Shown here: piece by piece, positions 36,234-44,520 of the stretch
Layout of the letters: every line of letters begins with the position of its first letter
Numbering within the stretch: position 1 is the first letter of the stretch
Assembly: GCF_900103665.1 (NCBI RefSeq)
Contig: NZ_FNGY01000017.1
Location: 1-64,000 of the forward strand
Direction of reading: 5' to 3'
Length of the DNA: 64,000 bases
From: Pedobacter steynii
GTDB lineage: Bacteria; Bacteroidota; Bacteroidia; Sphingobacteriales; Sphingobacteriaceae
Notes under the pieces: model-generated
Seen by the model: the letters and a program-made list of their open reading frames with translations, nothing else
Told to the model about the DNA's origin: nothing
Databases searched by the model: none
Made by a program: the position numbers and the translations under genes

Positions 36234-36415
36234 TTTCTTTAATCTGTTCCGATAGTTACTCCAATTGAATTGTTCCGCTAAAAAGCCTGTCGTTTCCTAT
36301 AATGACCTAACCTGAAAACAAGGAGGGAAATTAAAATAAAAAACTTTTGTTTCGGACTAAGGGTGTTTTGTTTCCACATGACTCTATAAGAGAAAACAGG
36401 GTCATTAAAAATCAG

Positions 36416-37402
36416 ATGGATAGGAACGAGCTCAAAAGACTGGCACAAAAATACCTCGATGGAACCGCCAGTGAGGAAGAAAAAGCGCTGCTGAACCAAT
36501 GGTACGATACCAATGAGGAGGGCTGGGTAGAAAATGTTCAAACCAAAAAGCCGGAAACTGAAGATCAGGTCAGGGCGCGGATCTTTGATAACCTGAAAAA
36601 CAAAGGTTTCCTTAAAACGGAAGAAGAAGGAGAAAATCCGGTCCGCAGCATTTCAATGAAAAAGCTGATCCTAAAAATTACTGCCGCTGCCGCGGTATTG
36701 ACCCTGGTCTTTTGGGGATGGCAGGCCGGCAGCTCCCGTTTCGGCGCTGCAGAAAAAAAACTGGTCAATGTTCCTGGCAACAAGATTATAGAGATCATGC
36801 TACCGGATAGTTCAAAAGTCTGGCTCAACGCAGGTTCTGTATTTAAATACCCTAAAAAATTTGATGAGAAAAACCGGACGGTAGAGCTGATCGAGGGCCG
36901 TGCATTTTTCGAAGTGAAGCATAAAGACAAGCATCCTTTTATTGTAAAAACCAATAGCCTGAATGTGGTTGTTCTGGGAACTTCATTTGATGTAAGGGCT
37001 TACAAGAAAGAAGGCAGCACAAAAGTAAGCGTGGTGACCGGAAAAGTAGGAATCACGATGAAAGACGCGGTTAAAAAACCTGCTGTGATGTTGCTGCCTA
37101 AAGAACAGGTCGTGCTGACCAATATTAAAAATCACCTGATTAAAGCCGTTGCTCCTGAAATTGCCGTAAACGCCTGGTGTAACAGTAAGCTTGTCTTTGA
37201 GCAGGAAACTTTAAGAAACGTATTCTCTGTCCTGGAGAAAAAACACCACCTAAAAATCAACACCCAAAACCCTGCATTGCTGGATGAAAGAATTTCGATT
37301 ACCCTTAATGATCAGAATCTGGCGGTGACAATGGATGCCCTAAGCTTTACCAAACATTTTAAATACCATATGGCCGATGACAACAGCATAATCATTAAAT
37401 AG
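36416..37402 (+). CDS. FecR-family anti-sigma factor
   Basis: 328 residues from the ATG at 36416; the open frame extends upstream only through a TTG. Cytoplasmic part about 1-80 (DRNELKRLAQKYLDGTASEEEKALLNQW), membrane helix about 85-105 (LILKITAAAAVLTLVFWGW), FecR domain about 115-225 (LPDSSKVWLNAGSVFKYPKKF, VELIEGRAFFEVKHKDKHPF) and DUF4974-type C-terminus (KLVFEQETLRNVFSVLEKKH). It lies 182 bp after the sigma gene and 133 bp before SusC, and relays the SusC signal. Confidence 0.92.
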   Translation: MDRNELKRLAQKYLDGTASEEEKALLNQWYDTNEEGWVENVQTKKPETEDQVRARIFDNLKNKGFLKTEEEGENPVRSISMKKLILKITAAAAVLTLVFWGWQAGSSRFGAAEKKLVNVPGNKIIEIMLPDSSKVWLNAGSVFKYPKKFDEKNRTVELIEGRAFFEVKHKDKHPFIVKTNSLNVVVLGTSFDVRAYKKEGSTKVSVVTGKVGITMKDAVKKPAVMLLPKEQVVLTNIKNHLIKAVAPEIAVNAWCNSKLVFEQETLRNVFSVLEKKHHLKINTQNPALLDERISITLNDQNLAVTMDALSFTKHFKYHMADDNSIIIK

Positions 37403-37535
37403 ACCTTCCTTCTTAGCAGCTAAGAAAGAAAAAACCGGGAACAGAACCTGCCCCCGGAATAAGAATAGCCACTGTATACATGCTTGAGACCCATAGACAG
37501 TAGGCTTCAGTTTAAAAAATTAAACCAAAACAAAT

Positions 37536-40500
37536 ATGATGAATTTTTACGGCAAAGCATTGCCTATATTCCGAAAATGCATGCGCATTTCTACAATTAT
37601 TATTGGCATACAAGTGTGTTGTTCCACACTACTCATGGCCAAACACACCAAGGCTCAGGAAATGAGCTTCAAATTGGTCAAAGCAAGTGTGAAACAAGTC
37701 TTTAAAAAAATAGAGCAACAGGCAAATGTGACCTTTGTTTATGATGAACAGGTCCTGGGCCGCATGCCTAGTCTTACCCTTAACGTTAAAAACGAGCAGC
37801 TTTCGGAAGTCTTAAAAACACTTCGCGAAAAAACCGCACTGGAATTCAGAATGGTTGGCAATTACATTGGTGTCGCACAAAATGCGGCGGGTATGCCGAA
37901 CCTTAGCCTGTCTTCCGAAGGGGACAGCAACCGGATCAAAATCAACGGTGTGGTGAGAGATGCAACGGGACAACCTTTGATCGGGGTAAGTATCTTGTTG
38001 AAAGGAACACAGGTGGGGGTAAGTACCAATACCAACGGACAATTTTCCATCGAGGCAAATGTTGGCGATGTATTGGTGGTTAGCTATCTCGGCTATATTA
38101 CCAAACAAGTGACCATTAGCAGCCCTGGAGCTTTGAACATTCTTTTAGATGAAGATTCAAAACTGTTGAGTGAGGTGGTAGTTACCGCCTTAGGTATCAA
38201 AAAAGAAAGAAAAGCACTGGGATATTCTGTGACTGAGGTAAAGGGTGAAGCCCTGACTCAGGCCAGAGAAACAAACATCATCAATTCCCTTGTAGGTAAG
38301 GTTGCTGGTCTGAATGTGAATTCTATCGCCGGTGGGGTAGGAGCTTCGTCGAATGTGATCATCCGTGGGGTATCGAGTATTTCTCAAACCAACCAGCCAC
38401 TATATGTCGTGAACGGGATTCCAATGGAAAATAAAGGAAATAGCCTTCCGGGAAATCAATACGACAATGCGCCGGATCTTGGAGACGCAATCGGAAACCT
38501 TAACCCTGATGATATCGAAACGATTTCTGTACTAAAAGGGGCTGCTGCTTCTGCATTGTACGGTTCACGTGGTAAAGCGGGGGTAATCTTAATTACCACC
38601 AAAAGTGGAAAAGGGAATGCGATTGAGTTCAATTCTAACTTCGTGATGGAAACTGCAATTGACCAGACAGACTGGCAATATGTATATGGAAGCGGAGCAA
38701 ACGGTGTGAAACCCGATGATGAAAAAACGGCCTACGATTCTGGTCAGAACAACTTTGGAGCAAAATTAGATGGCAGTAGTGTCATTCAGTTTGATGGTGT
38801 TGCACGTCCTTATGCTGCACAAAGAAATAACTTTAAAAATTTCTTCAGGATAGGAACAACAGCCACAAATACGCTGGCTTTAAATAAAAGTTTTGATGGT
38901 GGTTCTATCCGTTTTTCTGCAAGTGACCTGAGCAATAAGGCCATCACTCCCGGATCCGGATTAAACAGACAGTCTTTTAACCTGAACGGAAATTACAATA
39001 TCAGTAAAAACCTGACCATCGATGCCAGGGCAAATTACATCCTGGAGCAGGTTAAAAACAGACCATTTGTAAGTGACGGGGCTGGTAATTCAAGCTACAA
39101 TGTGACTTTGCTGCCTACCAGTTTAGATGTCCTGACTTTAAAAAAGGCGGTTAAGGCCGATGGTTCTGAGTTTGGATATAGCTCCAATACTTTCGCTACA
39201 AATCCATGGTTTGCAGCAAACAAGTTTATCAATAATACAAAAAGAGAGCGCCTGATCTCTTCTATCAGCTTGCGCTACAGCTTTGACAATGGTGCTTTTA
39301 TTCAGGGACGTGCCGGACGGGATGCTTATTCTGACCGTTATACTTCTGTCGTACCAACCGGAACAGCCTATCGCCCTGCGGGCTCTATGTCAGAAGCGAC
39401 TACTCAATTCTCCGACATCAATACGGATGTACTCTTTGGAAAGAGTTTTAAAGCGAATGACTTTACCATCACTCCAAATATTGGGGGAAGTTTCAGAAAA
39501 ACAAAATCAGAGACTTTCACCCTTGCCGGAAATGACTTTTCCATTCCTTTTAAATATGTGATTACCAATGCGAAAGTTCAGCTTAGCCCAATTTTCAGAC
39601 CTAGTGAAAGCGAAGTAGCTTCAGTATATGGTACTTTAGACCTGAGCTATAAAACGTTCCTTTATGTGAGTGGCTCCCTTCGTAACGACTGGTTCTCTAC
39701 ACTGGCAACACCAGGTAAAAACAATGCACTGAATTCACTTTATCCTTCAGTAAACGGTTCATTTGTATTCTCAGAGTTGTTGCAAAAAGACTGGTTGAGC
39801 TTCGGTAAACTCCGTGCAGGTTTTGCTCAGGTAGGACAGGCAACAGACCCTTATCAAACTCAGTTGGGTTATGGTTTTAATAACGCTTCATTCAATAACA
39901 AACAGTTGGGGGTGATCTCTAATCCTTTTGTGCCAAGCGAAACTTTGGTGTCTTCTCTCGCTTCGGAGTTTGAGATTGGAACTGAAATCCGCATGCTGGA
40001 CAGCCGTTTGAACATTGATTTCACCTGGTACAACAAAAAGTCTAAAAACGAAATCGTACAGGCTCCGGCTTCCATTGCTTCCGGTTACGGAGGGGCGATC
40101 CTGAACATTGGAGAACTGAGAAACAGGGGTGTGGAAGCCTTAATTTCCGGTATCCCTGTGAAAACGAAGGATTTTAGCTGGACCACTTCTGTGAATGGTT
40201 CCATCAATGAGAATAAAGTAATTGCCCTGGCTCCGGGCCAAAATTCAATGCCTGGTGCAACTTCCCGCACCGGAGATGCCTTTACGCAGCAGATTGTAGG
40301 TCAGCCATTCGGACAAATCATGGCCTTTGATTATGCATATGATGCCGCTGGAAATATTCAGGTTGGAAGCAATGGTATTCCATTGCGTGGTTTATTGAAG
40401 TCTTATGGAACGGCCTATGCCAAATATGTGGCAGGATGGAACAATGAGTTCTCTTATAAAGGGTTTAATTTCTCTTTCATGATTGATGGTAAGTTTGGCG

Positions 40501-40886
40501 GTAAGATCTTCTCTGCTACTGATTCCTATGCCTATACTTTAGGCTTGCATAAAGGCACCCTTGATGGAAAACGCGAAGAACTGGGAAAAGACGCGAAAAC
40601 CTATTATACTACACTCGCCAGCAATGTATCCTCCCTTTTCGTACAAAGCTCAGACTTTATCAAGTTCCGTCAGATCATGCTTGGCTATACCATTCCCGGA
40701 AAAGTGTTTAACAATGTGATTAAAGGAGCTACGCTTAGTTTTGTTGGCCGTAACCTGTTTTATATCAGTAAAAAAACAGACAACATTGATCCTGAATCTG
40801 ATTATAGCAATAATGCTAAAGGATTAGAATTAGGTGGTGTTCCGGCTAGCAGAACTTACGGATTAAACCTAAGTGTAAAGTTCTAA
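37536..40886 (+). CDS. SusC/RagA TonB-linked receptor with STN domain
   Basis: 1116 residues. Long signal region to about residue 42 (ending HTKAQ). STN domain about 45-115 (MSFKLVKASVKQVFKKIEQQA), carboxypeptidase-like regulatory domain about 130-215 (INGVVRDATGQPLIGVSILLKG), SusC-type plug from about 230 (VVVTALGIKKERKALGYSV, NVIIRGVSSISQTNQPLYVVNG, SALYGSRGKAGVILITTKSG) and barrel ending LSVKF. The STN domain links it to the FecR/sigma pair upstream. It imports its ligand together with the SusD-like lipoprotein at 40930. Ligand unknown; no glycosidase lies inside the same unit. Confidence 0.94.
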   Translation: MMNFYGKALPIFRKCMRISTIIIGIQVCCSTLLMAKHTKAQEMSFKLVKASVKQVFKKIEQQANVTFVYDEQVLGRMPSLTLNVKNEQLSEVLKTLREKTALEFRMVGNYIGVAQNAAGMPNLSLSSEGDSNRIKINGVVRDATGQPLIGVSILLKGTQVGVSTNTNGQFSIEANVGDVLVVSYLGYITKQVTISSPGALNILLDEDSKLLSEVVVTALGIKKERKALGYSVTEVKGEALTQARETNIINSLVGKVAGLNVNSIAGGVGASSNVIIRGVSSISQTNQPLYVVNGIPMENKGNSLPGNQYDNAPDLGDAIGNLNPDDIETISVLKGAAASALYGSRGKAGVILITTKSGKGNAIEFNSNFVMETAIDQTDWQYVYGSGANGVKPDDEKTAYDSGQNNFGAKLDGSSVIQFDGVARPYAAQRNNFKNFFRIGTTATNTLALNKSFDGGSIRFSASDLSNKAITPGSGLNRQSFNLNGNYNISKNLTIDARANYILEQVKNRPFVSDGAGNSSYNVTLLPTSLDVLTLKKAVKADGSEFGYSSNTFATNPWFAANKFINNTKRERLISSISLRYSFDNGAFIQGRAGRDAYSDRYTSVVPTGTAYRPAGSMSEATTQFSDINTDVLFGKSFKANDFTITPNIGGSFRKTKSETFTLAGNDFSIPFKYVITNAKVQLSPIFRPSESEVASVYGTLDLSYKTFLYVSGSLRNDWFSTLATPGKNNALNSLYPSVNGSFVFSELLQKDWLSFGKLRAGFAQVGQATDPYQTQLGYGFNNASFNNKQLGVISNPFVPSETLVSSLASEFEIGTEIRMLDSRLNIDFTWYNKKSKNEIVQAPASIASGYGGAILNIGELRNRGVEALISGIPVKTKDFSWTTSVNGSINENKVIALAPGQNSMPGATSRTGDAFTQQIVGQPFGQIMAFDYAYDAAGNIQVGSNGIPLRGLLKSYGTAYAKYVAGWNNEFSYKGFNFSFMIDGKFGGKIFSATDSYAYTLGLHKGTLDGKREELGKDAKTYYTTLASNVSSLFVQSSDFIKFRQIMLGYTIPGKVFNNVIKGATLSFVGRNLFYISKKTDNIDPESDYSNNAKGLELGGVPASRTYGLNLSVKF

Positions 40887-40929
40887 AAACAAGGTTAATA
40901 GTATAAACTTTCAATTCAATAAGACTTAA

Positions 40930-42540
40930 ATGAAAAACATATATAAATACGGTACCATGTTGGTCATCTGTTTGGTGGTTGCAACGGGCTGCAGAAAACA
41001 TTACGAAGAGATCAATACTGATCCTTCCAGCTATAATCCAACGAATTTTAATCCTAATTTTTTATTAACCGGCGCCCAGTTGGGCTATACCGGCAGTTCA
41101 GATCTGAGCTATGACACCTGGCGCGCGAACCTAATCTATTGCGGTACCATGATGCAGGGGATTTCATCGGTCATTAACTATTGGGCAGGAGATAAATACA
41201 TCCTGAATTCTGGCTATACCGCAGCTTACTGGGGTTTCGCAGCAAGCAATATCAATAGCGGAATCGGAGCTTACCCTGAACAGGTAAGACTGGTTGTTGA
41301 CCTGGTTGCTTTCACTAAGGACAAGCCACAGTATAAAAACCTGCATCAGATTTCCAGAATCATGAAAGCCTTGATTTTTCAGCGCATTACTGATTTATAT
41401 GGTGACGTTCCCTATTCTCAGGCTGGATTGGGCTTCCTTGAAAAAATCTATTTCCCGGTTTATGATAAACAACAGGACATCTATATAGATATGCTTAAAG
41501 AGGTGACTGCAGCGTCTGACTTATTGGATGCGAAAGGCGATATTTCTACAGGAGATGCCATCTTTAATGGTGATATCGCGAAGTGGAAGCGCTTTGCAAA
41601 TAGTTTAGTGTTGAGATTAGCCATGCGTCTGAGTAAGGTTGATCCCGCAACAGCACAAAGCTATGTGCAAAAGGTGATTGGTAAAACCATGCTCAGCAAT
41701 GACGACAATGCCTTTATCCAGGGTGATAACAACGGTGGAAGAACTACGCTAAACAGGAACAGCCAGATTTTACAAGGTGGCGGTGGAAAAGAGAACTTTT
41801 ACACCAGATGGTCCAGTACCTTCATCAATTTCCTTAAAACGAACAATGATCCCCGTTTAGGTGTCATTGCGGTAACTAACCTGTATGTGAATGATGAAAG
41901 CAAGACTCAGAATCCGGGTGCCAATGCAGACCCTGCAGTGCAGAAAGGAATGCCTAATGGTAAAGATCAAAGTCTGATTGCAGGCCAGGGAGTCAGACTG
42001 GATCCTTCATTTACCACATATACCGATTATTCTTCCCCAAGTCCTGCATTGATTAAAGGCAACGGGCCAACATTTATCCTGACCTATGCGGAAACAGAAT
42101 TGTTATTGGCAGATGCAGCGCAACGTTTTGGCATCGCCGGAAGTGCATCCCAGCACTACAGGGCTGGTGTAATTGCGGCCATGACCTATCTTTCTCAATA
42201 TGATGCCGCTGCAACGATCTCAGTAGCTGCAGCAACGGCTTATGCGGATGCACATCCCTATAACTCTGCAGATGGATTAAATATGATCAATACCCAACTT
42301 TGGGCGCATAACAATACAAAACTTGATTTTTATGAATCATGGGCCAACTGGAGAAGAACAGGTTTTCCAGTGTTAGTTCCGGTAGTTTACCCGGGTAACT
42401 CAACCAATGGGACTATTCCACGTCGTTTCCCTTACCCGGTAACGGAAGCAGGAACAAATACAGAAAATTATAATAAGGCTGTGGCCAGTGTTCCTGGCGG
42501 AGATTTATTGACCTCCAGAGTTTGGTGGGATAAAAACTAA
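40930..42540 (+). CDS. SusD-like lipoprotein (SusD-like_2 type)
   Basis: 536 residues. Lipoprotein signal ending VATGCRKH (cysteine about residue 21). The body is the helical TPR-based SusD fold of the second subfamily (NTDPSSYNPTNFNPNFLLTGAQLG, TFILTYAETELLLADAAQRF, YESWANWRRTGFPVLVPV, SRVWWDKN at the end). It caps the SusC barrel and binds the ligand at the cell surface. It follows SusC by 43 bp and is ended by a UUCG-type terminator. Confidence 0.93.
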   Translation: MKNIYKYGTMLVICLVVATGCRKHYEEINTDPSSYNPTNFNPNFLLTGAQLGYTGSSDLSYDTWRANLIYCGTMMQGISSVINYWAGDKYILNSGYTAAYWGFAASNINSGIGAYPEQVRLVVDLVAFTKDKPQYKNLHQISRIMKALIFQRITDLYGDVPYSQAGLGFLEKIYFPVYDKQQDIYIDMLKEVTAASDLLDAKGDISTGDAIFNGDIAKWKRFANSLVLRLAMRLSKVDPATAQSYVQKVIGKTMLSNDDNAFIQGDNNGGRTTLNRNSQILQGGGGKENFYTRWSSTFINFLKTNNDPRLGVIAVTNLYVNDESKTQNPGANADPAVQKGMPNGKDQSLIAGQGVRLDPSFTTYTDYSSPSPALIKGNGPTFILTYAETELLLADAAQRFGIAGSASQHYRAGVIAAMTYLSQYDAAATISVAAATAYADAHPYNSADGLNMINTQLWAHNNTKLDFYESWANWRRTGFPVLVPVVYPGNSTNGTIPRRFPYPVTEAGTNTENYNKAVASVPGGDLLTSRVWWDKN

Positions 42541-42561
42541 TATCAATACGCGCTCCATTTT

Positions 42562-42588
42562 AAATCCCTGCTTCGGCGGGGATTTTTT
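42562..42588 (+). terminator. UUCG-loop intrinsic terminator of the susCD unit
   Basis: 10-bp stem AAATCCCTGC / GCGGGGATTT with one G-U pair, a TTCG tetraloop and six T. Confidence 0.92.
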
Positions 42589-42591
42589 GTT

Positions 42592-42646
42592 TAAAAGGAA
42601 AACGGGAGTAAATCCTCCGACTTACCCCCGTTTAAATTAACGCTCT
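42592..42646 (-). ncRNA. Candidate small RNA, copy 1
   Basis: On the minus strand, TACATTTG (42660-42653) matches the -7 consensus TAnnTTTG. A transcript would start near 42646 and end after a 15-bp stem (arms 42619-42633 and 42600-42614, loop 42615-42618) followed by TTTTCCTTTT. Length about 55 nt. The stem pairs fully on the minus strand, with G-U at two positions, whereas on the plus strand these are A-C mismatches, so the minus strand is the RNA strand. No protein is encoded. Target unknown. Confidence 0.65.
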
Positions 42647-42716
42647 CAGGGACAAATGTAAAAATAAATTCAATGTCAAAACATACAATTTTAAATTATT
42701 GAATTAAGATTACAAT
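42592..42716 (-). repeat. Direct repeat unit 1 (with promoter and small RNA)
   Basis: 125 bp, same length as unit 2 at 42821-42945. About 75 bp at the left end and 24 bp at the right end are nearly identical. The 25-30 bp between, just upstream of the minus-strand -7 element, differ freely. No terminal inverted repeats, target duplication or transposase, so a duplicated gene unit is more likely than a mobile element. Confidence 0.8.
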
Positions 42717-42820
42717 TTGAGGACGAGGCAGATAGCTATAGATGAAAAGAAACATCGGGCTTAGCATGCGTTTGTCAATTACGAATGTGGGTTGGATTTC
42801 CGACGCTTACAAATAGCCGG

Positions 42821-42875
42821 TAAAAGGAAAACGGGAATAAGTCAGACGACTTACCCCCGTTTAAATTAACGCTCT
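42821..42875 (-). ncRNA. Candidate small RNA, copy 2
   Basis: Same layout as copy 1: TATATTTG (42889-42882) as -7 element, start near 42875, a 15-bp stem (arms 42848-42862 and 42829-42843, tetraloop 42844-42847) and TTTTCCTTTT. Compared with copy 1, the loop has changed and the 3' arm has three substitutions, each keeping a Watson-Crick or G-U pair on the minus strand. The 5' arm and the single-stranded 5' end (GAGAGCGTTAATTT) are identical. Confidence 0.65.
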
Positions 42876-42945
42876 CAAGGACAAATATAGAAAAAAAAAT
42901 AAAGTTAGCGCACCATATTCAAAATTATTGAATTAAGATTACAAT
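42821..42945 (-). repeat. Direct repeat unit 2 (with promoter and small RNA)
   Basis: Second copy of the 125-bp unit, same orientation, starting 229 bp from the first. The 24-bp block at its right end (42922-42945), which on the minus strand lies about 35-60 bp upstream of the -7 element, is conserved in both copies and contains a loose ATTG...CAAT inverted repeat. It could be an activator site. Confidence 0.8.
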
Positions 42946-43072
42946 AGCTCGCTCCTGATGTCTCCAGTTGGGCCCTCTTGTCAAAAACGCTGAACACTTT
43001 GACAATTAAGCAAAATATTTTATAGGAAAATCGAGCTTCCTTTGTTTAGACCACAACCAAATAGACCTGAAT

Positions 43073-44452
43073 ATGAAAACTTTAAGACTTAGCCTTGTAT
43101 GGGGCTTGTTACTTATTTTGCAGCTGTCGGCAGCCAATGCCCAGGAGCGCCCTGCATGGGCAAAAGAAACCAAAGAGCAGAAAGGAAAAAGAATGAAATG
43201 GTGGACAGATGCCCGGTTTGGGATGTTTATCCATTGGGGCCTGTATGCCGTCCCTGCCCGTCATGAATGGGTGAAGTACTATGAACGGATCGCTGATAAA
43301 GATTACGAAAAATATTTCAACCTGTTTGATCCGGATTTGTACAATCCTAAACAATGGGCCGCAAAGGCCAAAGAAGCGGGAATGAAATATTTTGTCATCA
43401 CCACCAAACACCATGAAGGCTTTAGTCTGTGGGATACCAAATATTCTGACTATAAAGCGACTAAAACACCTGCGGCAAGAGACCTCATCAAGCCTATGGT
43501 TGAAGCTTTCAGGGCAGAAGGGATCAAAGTAGGCTTCTATTATTCGCTGATCGACTGGCACCATCCTGATTTTGAATTAGATGCGAGTCACCCCCCAACC
43601 CCTCAGGGCAAAGAAGCCCGCGAGGCAGCCAATAAAGGCAGGGATCAAAAGAAATACCAGGCGTATATGAAGAACCAGATCACTGAACTCTTAACACAGT
43701 TCGGACCGATCGATGTCTTATTTACCGATTTTTCTTATGAAGGAAAAGGACATAAGGAATGGGATTCAGAGAACCTGTTAAAGCTGATCCGGAAATTACA
43801 GCCCAACATCATTGTCAATGACCGTCTGGATCTGAACGATACCGACTGGGGCTGGGACATTAAAACCCCGGAACAATTCATGCCAAGGGAATGGGTAACC
43901 GTTAAAGGAGAAAAAGTACCTTGGGAAACTTGTCAGACTTTTTCCGGATCCTGGGGATACCACAGGGATGAAAACTCCTGGAAAAGCGTACCGCAGCTCA
44001 TCGCAATGCTGATCGAAACGGTAAGTAAAGGAGGAAATCTCTTGCTCAATGTTGGCCCTACGGCCCGTGGAGAGTTCGATGAAAGGGCAAATCAAAGGCT
44101 GGAAGGTATTGGGGCATGGATGAAACAGCATAGCCGTTCTATTTACGGATGTACACAGGCGCCTGATACTTTTAAAGTTCCTCAAAACTGCTTCCTCACT
44201 TATAATGCAGAGAAGAAGAGGCTGTATATCCACCTGATGCAATGGCCCTTTAAGTCGCTGCACCTGGAAGGATTTAAAGGTAAATTTAAATATGCACAAC
44301 TGCTGAATGACGGTTCAGAAATCAAATTTTATTCCCCAACGAGGGAAGGGAGCCATACCACCGAAACGGCTAAGGATGGGGATGTGATCCTCAATCTTCC
44401 CGTACAGAAACCAAATGTGGAAGTTCCGGTTATTGAATTGATTCTGGAATAA
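43073..44452 (+). CDS. GH29 alpha-L-fucosidase, exported
   Basis: 459 residues. Signal peptide about 1-23 (ending AANAQ). GH29 catalytic barrel: WTDARFGMFIHWGLYAVPA at about 44-62, KYFVITTKHHEGFSLWDTKYS, and the nucleophile segment PIDVLFTDFSYEG with Asp at residue 219. A C-terminal beta domain follows from about residue 360. It removes terminal alpha-L-fucose from glycans in the periplasm or at the surface. It is read after the non-coding gap and before the TPR/LuxR regulator, so it may belong to either of the SusC/SusD loci. Related GH29 enzymes vary in linkage preference. Confidence 0.92.
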   Translation: MKTLRLSLVWGLLLILQLSAANAQERPAWAKETKEQKGKRMKWWTDARFGMFIHWGLYAVPARHEWVKYYERIADKDYEKYFNLFDPDLYNPKQWAAKAKEAGMKYFVITTKHHEGFSLWDTKYSDYKATKTPAARDLIKPMVEAFRAEGIKVGFYYSLIDWHHPDFELDASHPPTPQGKEAREAANKGRDQKKYQAYMKNQITELLTQFGPIDVLFTDFSYEGKGHKEWDSENLLKLIRKLQPNIIVNDRLDLNDTDWGWDIKTPEQFMPREWVTVKGEKVPWETCQTFSGSWGYHRDENSWKSVPQLIAMLIETVSKGGNLLLNVGPTARGEFDERANQRLEGIGAWMKQHSRSIYGCTQAPDTFKVPQNCFLTYNAEKKRLYIHLMQWPFKSLHLEGFKGKFKYAQLLNDGSEIKFYSPTREGSHTTETAKDGDVILNLPVQKPNVEVPVIELILE

Positions 44453-44466
44453 AACAAGATTGTGTG

Positions 44467-44502
44467 ATATAGCCTTTTTTACCGTAGTAGAAAAGGCTAT
44501 AT
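44467..44502 (+). terminator. Hairpin terminator after the fucosidase gene
   Basis: Perfect 12-bp arms ATATAGCCTTTT and AAAAGGCTATAT around a 12-nt loop, followed by a modest T-rich stretch. It lies only 18 bp before the next start codon, so some readthrough is possible. Confidence 0.7.
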
Positions 44503-44520
44503 TTGATTTGTGCCCAACAA

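Larger units (their letters stand above)
42541..43072. other. 532-bp non-coding gap with two 125-bp repeat units
   Basis: No credible protein gene. It holds the susCD terminator, repeat unit 1 (42592-42716), a 104-bp spacer, repeat unit 2 (42821-42945), and about 125 bp ahead of the fucosidase gene in which I see no clear promoter consensus (a TTCCTTTG near 43036 is one base off TAnnTTTG). Confidence 0.75.

Noticed and set aside
37409..37430. Small palindrome TTCTTAG-CAG-CTAAGAA after the FecR gene as a terminator
   Set aside because: The T-run lies on the wrong strand for FecR and the stem is only 7 bp. A weak stem just before SusC would also interrupt the expected co-regulation.
37484..37705. 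73-residue open frame overlapping the start of SusC1
   Set aside because: Out-of-frame shadow of the SusC signal and STN region, with no domain of its own.
42592..42945. The duplicated 125-bp unit as a MITE or IS remnant
   Set aside because: No terminal inverted repeats or target-site duplication are visible, and the variation pattern follows promoter and RNA structure instead.
43073..44452. GH29 fucosidase as part of the hydroxylysine pathway
   Set aside because: Collagen-type Glc-Gal-hydroxylysine carries no fucose, and the gene is upstream of the regulator with its own terminator, so I keep it separate.
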